The position numbers and the translations under genes are program-made. A DNA stretch of 64,000 nucleotides from Acidobacteriota bacterium (GTDB lineage: Bacteria; Acidobacteriota; Terriglobia; Terriglobales; Acidobacteriaceae), in NCBI GenBank assembly GCA_018268755.1, contig JAFDVW010000009.1, forward strand, positions 124,001-188,000, read 5' to 3'. Every line of letters starts with the position of its first letter. The stretch's first letter is position 1. The notes below the pieces were generated by a model. That model was not told where the DNA came from and did not search any database. It saw nothing but the letters and a program-made list of their open reading frames with translations. This document shows positions 61,661 through 64,000 of this stretch, piece after piece.

Positions 61661-61854
61661 CAAACCCTCGCAAGGAGCGTTTTGGCGCTTATGGGATCGA
61701 TCCCAGCTTTTCTGCCCACCGGCCTGCGCTCCGAGCTACATTTGTATATCATCCGGGGCCGAAATGCGAACGGGACGCCTCCGGGGAAAACCGCTTATTC
61801 CAGTGGGAATGCCGGGGAAAGCTCCCGCCTGGGCGTGGGATTTGGTGTTTCAAC

Positions 61855-61883
61855 TTGACAGGCAGGTTGCCCGATGATAAAAC
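61855..61883 (+). promoter_or_regulatory. sigma-70-like promoter for the bicupin operon
   Basis: TTGACA (61855-61860), a 17-base spacer, then TAAAAC (61878-61883, four of six matches to TATAAT). Transcription would begin near 61890, just before the operator below. Confidence 0.5.
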
Positions 61884-61892
61884 TGCCCTTCG

Positions 61893-61908
61893 TTGGAACC
61901 GTTCCCAA
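61893..61908. promoter_or_regulatory. LacI-like operator at the bicupin promoter start
   Basis: TTGGAACCGTTCCCAA has a central CG and 12 of 16 palindromic positions. It would lie at about +3 to +18 of the predicted transcript, a classic repression position. The LacI gene at 59933-60961 is the obvious candidate regulator. Confidence 0.45.
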
Positions 61909-62176
61909 AACTCGCCCCGCGCGGGAATTCGGGCCTCTTCCAACCCGGCACGGCTGTCCCTGCCGGTTTTCATGCCACCAGTCCCGAGCCTATCCGCCCT
62001 CCCCCGAAACATACAAAGCGGACAAGCCAGCGAGACCGGCGCCTTGAGACGGGACAAACGGTCCAGGGCCAGTCGTGGTACATCTTAGGGTCCGGGGACG
62101 GCGGTGCCGCGATCAGCAAGCTATCGAATGGGGCCTGGGCCCAGGTTGGGGCCTTGAGCATGACACGGGAGAAAAG

Positions 62177-63025
62177 ATGAGCGCTTCGCCGCGACCAACA
62201 TTCGACGGTCCTACTCACATTCCTTATGAGCAGGTGACCCGCCATGTCTGGGGAGATGCTACTTCGGGAGAAGTCATCGACTGGATTTATGTCTCCAGCT
62301 CCAAAATCCATCAACTGGTGTTCTCCATTCCTTCAGGCGGCCATTTTCGCCACTCCGATAAGCACCGCACCGTGTTTGCCGCCGATGAGCTTTACTACGT
62401 GATCTCCGGGACCTTCGTCATGACCAATCCGGAGACCGGCGAGGTCCACCGTCTTACCGCGGGAGAAGCCGCCTTTTTCCGCCGCGACACCTGGCACCAC
62501 GGCTTTAACTGCGGCACCGAACCCTTGCGGGTCCTGGAATTCTTCGCGCCCCCGCCTTCGCAGGGCACCTCCAGCGCGTACGCCAAGACCAAACCCAACT
62601 TGACGGAATTTCGTTACACCCAGAACGAATGGCTGGAAAAATGGCCGATGGAAAAGGCCGCGGCCGAGAATCGCTTTGCCATGAAAGTGCTGCGCGATTC
62701 GGATATTCTGTGGCGCATGGAAGGCAAGGCCAGGCAGGCCCTGACCGGATTGCTGGTGTCCACCGACCATCTTACGGTGGGCAAAGTGTTCCTGCTGCCC
62801 GGACAGGAATCCGAAGTGGAAGCCCACGGGGGCGATGAGAGCATTTACGTCCTGGAAGGCCAGGTCGCGCTGCGGGTGCAGGTGCCGGACGCCTCGCCCT
62901 GGTATGAGCTGAAACCGGGAGACGGCTTTTTCCTGCCCCAGGGCACGCTCCATCAATATCGCAATCTCTCAGACAAGCCGGCGACTATTGTCTTTGGGGT
63001 CGCGCCCAAATATCTGCCCCGGTAG
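62177..63025 (+). CDS. bicupin (two cupin domains) of unknown substrate
   Basis: A 282-residue protein with two cupin-2 domains. Domain 1: VFSIPSGGHFRHSDKHRTVF with metal-type His residues, then GEAAFFRRDTWHHGFNCG. Domain 2: KVFLLPGQESEVEAHGGDES, then GFFLPQGTLHQYRNLSDKPA. The His-Glu-His pattern seems complete in both. Such proteins are often sugar- or sugar-acid-binding isomerases or dioxygenases. The ATG at 62177 has GGGAGAAAAG upstream. It precedes the sugar isomerase gene by 51 bases and probably shares its transcript. Confidence 0.75.
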   Translation: MSASPRPTFDGPTHIPYEQVTRHVWGDATSGEVIDWIYVSSSKIHQLVFSIPSGGHFRHSDKHRTVFAADELYYVISGTFVMTNPETGEVHRLTAGEAAFFRRDTWHHGFNCGTEPLRVLEFFAPPPSQGTSSAYAKTKPNLTEFRYTQNEWLEKWPMEKAAAENRFAMKVLRDSDILWRMEGKARQALTGLLVSTDHLTVGKVFLLPGQESEVEAHGGDESIYVLEGQVALRVQVPDASPWYELKPGDGFFLPQGTLHQYRNLSDKPATIVFGVAPKYLPR

Positions 63026-63076
63026 CCACAGCGCCGGGCACGTCGCCAAGCGGGTCGAGTTGCAAGGCAGGGACGC

Positions 63077-64000
63077 ATGAAGACAACTCCGCGTACACGC
63101 CGTGATTTCTTGTGCCACTCCCTGGCAGGTCTGGTGGCCGGATGTACGCTGGGCGGAACCAACCCGGTGCTCGCCATGGCTTCGCAAGCCAAGTCCCCCT
63201 ATGTGGACTTTCCCACCGAGCCACGCGCCCGCCTCGCCATTTCCAGCTGGTCGTTTCGCGACTACATCAAGACTCCGCGTGACGGTAATAAAAGCAAGCA
63301 GGCTCCCGGCATGGGCCTTCCCGAATTTGCCGCCTGGGTCAAGCGTGAATTCAACGTACCCGGAGTGGAGCCCTGGAACTATCATTTCGCCTCGCTCGAC
63401 CAGCCCTACCTATCGGCCTTTCGTGAGTCCAATGAGAAAGCCGGCGTGCGCATCGTCAACATCGCGGTCGATAATGTCCACAGCTACTACGCCGCCGACC
63501 CCGCCGTGCGCCGCCAGGCCCTCGAGAACGGCAAGGCCTGGGTGGATGCCGCGCAAAAACTGAATGCGGTCAGCATACGGACTTCCATCGCCAAAGCCAA
63601 AAATGCACAGCCCGAAGTGGCCATCGTGGCCGCCCAACTCAAGGAACTCGCCGACTATGCCGCTGAGCGAAACGTCGTGGTAAATCTGGAAAACGACAAC
63701 TTAGTCAGTGAAGACGCATTTTTCCTGGCAAAAGTGATTGATAAAGTGGACCATCCCTTTCTTCACGCTCTGCCCGATTTCTGCAATTCCATGCAGACGC
63801 GCAATGAAAAGTTCAATTACGATGCCCTGACCCAGCTCTTTGCCCGCGCTTACAACATTTGTCACGTCAAACAGTTCGAAGGTACTCCGGACGGAAAAAC
63901 CGTCAGCATTGATCTGCCCAGGGTCTTCGCCATCCTGAAAGCCAGCCACTACAAGGGCTTCTTCTCGATGGAATGGGAGGGCGACGGTCCGCCCCACGAG
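63077..64000 (+). CDS. Tat-exported sugar phosphate isomerase/epimerase-like TIM barrel (partial, cut by window end)
   Basis: The first 308 codons, open to the window end. The N-terminus MKTTPRTRRDFLCHSLAGLV, then AGCTLGG is a twin-arginine signal (RRDFL). The body is an AP-endonuclease-2-type TIM barrel: RLAISSWSFRDYIKTPRDGN, AAWVKREFNVPGVEPWNYHF, ENDNLVSEDAFFLAKV (metal-type Glu/Asp), LPDFCN, HVKQFEGTPDG and FFSMEWEGDG (final metal Glu). This fits the periplasmic sugar isomerase/epimerase family, often next to DUF1080 proteins and GMC or Gfo dehydrogenases. The start follows a GCAGGGAC sequence. Confidence 0.82.
   Translation, partial: MKTTPRTRRDFLCHSLAGLVAGCTLGGTNPVLAMASQAKSPYVDFPTEPRARLAISSWSFRDYIKTPRDGNKSKQAPGMGLPEFAAWVKREFNVPGVEPWNYHFASLDQPYLSAFRESNEKAGVRIVNIAVDNVHSYYAADPAVRRQALENGKAWVDAAQKLNAVSIRTSIAKAKNAQPEVAIVAAQLKELADYAAERNVVVNLENDNLVSEDAFFLAKVIDKVDHPFLHALPDFCNSMQTRNEKFNYDALTQLFARAYNICHVKQFEGTPDGKTVSIDLPRVFAILKASHYKGFFSMEWEGDGPPHE

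Larger units (their letters stand above)
61661..62176. other. 516-base intergenic region between divergent sugar genes
   Basis: No supported gene. It contains the promoter and LacI-like operator listed separately, and TTGTATATCA at 61742-61751, which resembles sequences in the betaine-operon and GntR/M20 promoter regions. The bicupin mRNA would have a 5' leader of roughly 285 bases. Confidence 0.5.

Overview
The window looks like a chromosomal segment of an uncultured or little-studied Acidobacteriota member (Terriglobia-like), with high GC content and a Gram-negative envelope. Grounds: three KDO-synthesis genes, two tripartite RND pumps, lineage-typical secreted proteins without recognised domains, several TTG/GTG starts, and palindromic intergenic repeats. 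The taxonomic call is inference from gene content. No rRNA, tRNA, CRISPR array or transposase was recognised.

Region 1 (1-21.9 kb) is mostly housekeeping and envelope: the end of a probable PLP decarboxylase, pyrG, kdsA, a K+-channel-like protein, kdsD, proS, a class A penicillin-binding protein, a TPR protein, kdsC, a large Lhr helicase with an in-frame insertion, an M23 peptidase, a YkuD L,D-transpeptidase and a GNAT protein. A structured RNA ending in a strong terminator lies between the TPR gene and kdsC.

Region 2 (21.9-39.3 kb) is stress and efflux. It holds a GAF-GAF sigma-54 activator, a tandem UspA, and an operon STAS / sigma-like / acrA / acrB / oprM on the minus strand. Divergent from this is a copper/silver-type operon: metal-binding small protein / cusC / cusB / NosL-like / cusA. 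The shared intergenic region carries two tandem palindromes and a perfect TGTGA-N6-TCACA site.

Region 3 (39.3-47.5 kb) has a GMC dehydrogenase with its gluconate-dehydrogenase-type small subunit behind LacI-type operators. It is followed by a nitric-oxide defence set: RIC repair protein, NnrS-like membrane protein and quinol NO reductase, with a Crp/Fnr regulator and an Fnr-like site.

Region 4 (47.5-59.8 kb) is the most notable: a betaine demethylation island. A GbcA-type Rieske oxygenase is divergent from etfA, a DgcB-type Fe-S membrane protein, etfB, a DgcA-type flavoprotein, a DUF5943-type protein and an M19 dipeptidase homologue that lacks key metal ligands. An M20 hydrolase, a GntR/FCD regulator and an aldehyde dehydrogenase flank it. 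Gene content matches the Pseudomonas glycine betaine to dimethylglycine to sarcosine route, but no GbcB reductase is present and the regulator is GntR rather than AraC-type GbdR.

Region 5 (59.9-64 kb) looks like carbohydrate use: a LacI regulator, a DUF1080 secreted protein, a bicupin and a Tat-exported sugar isomerase-like TIM barrel cut by the window end. A sigma-70-like promoter with a LacI-like operator immediately downstream precedes the bicupin.
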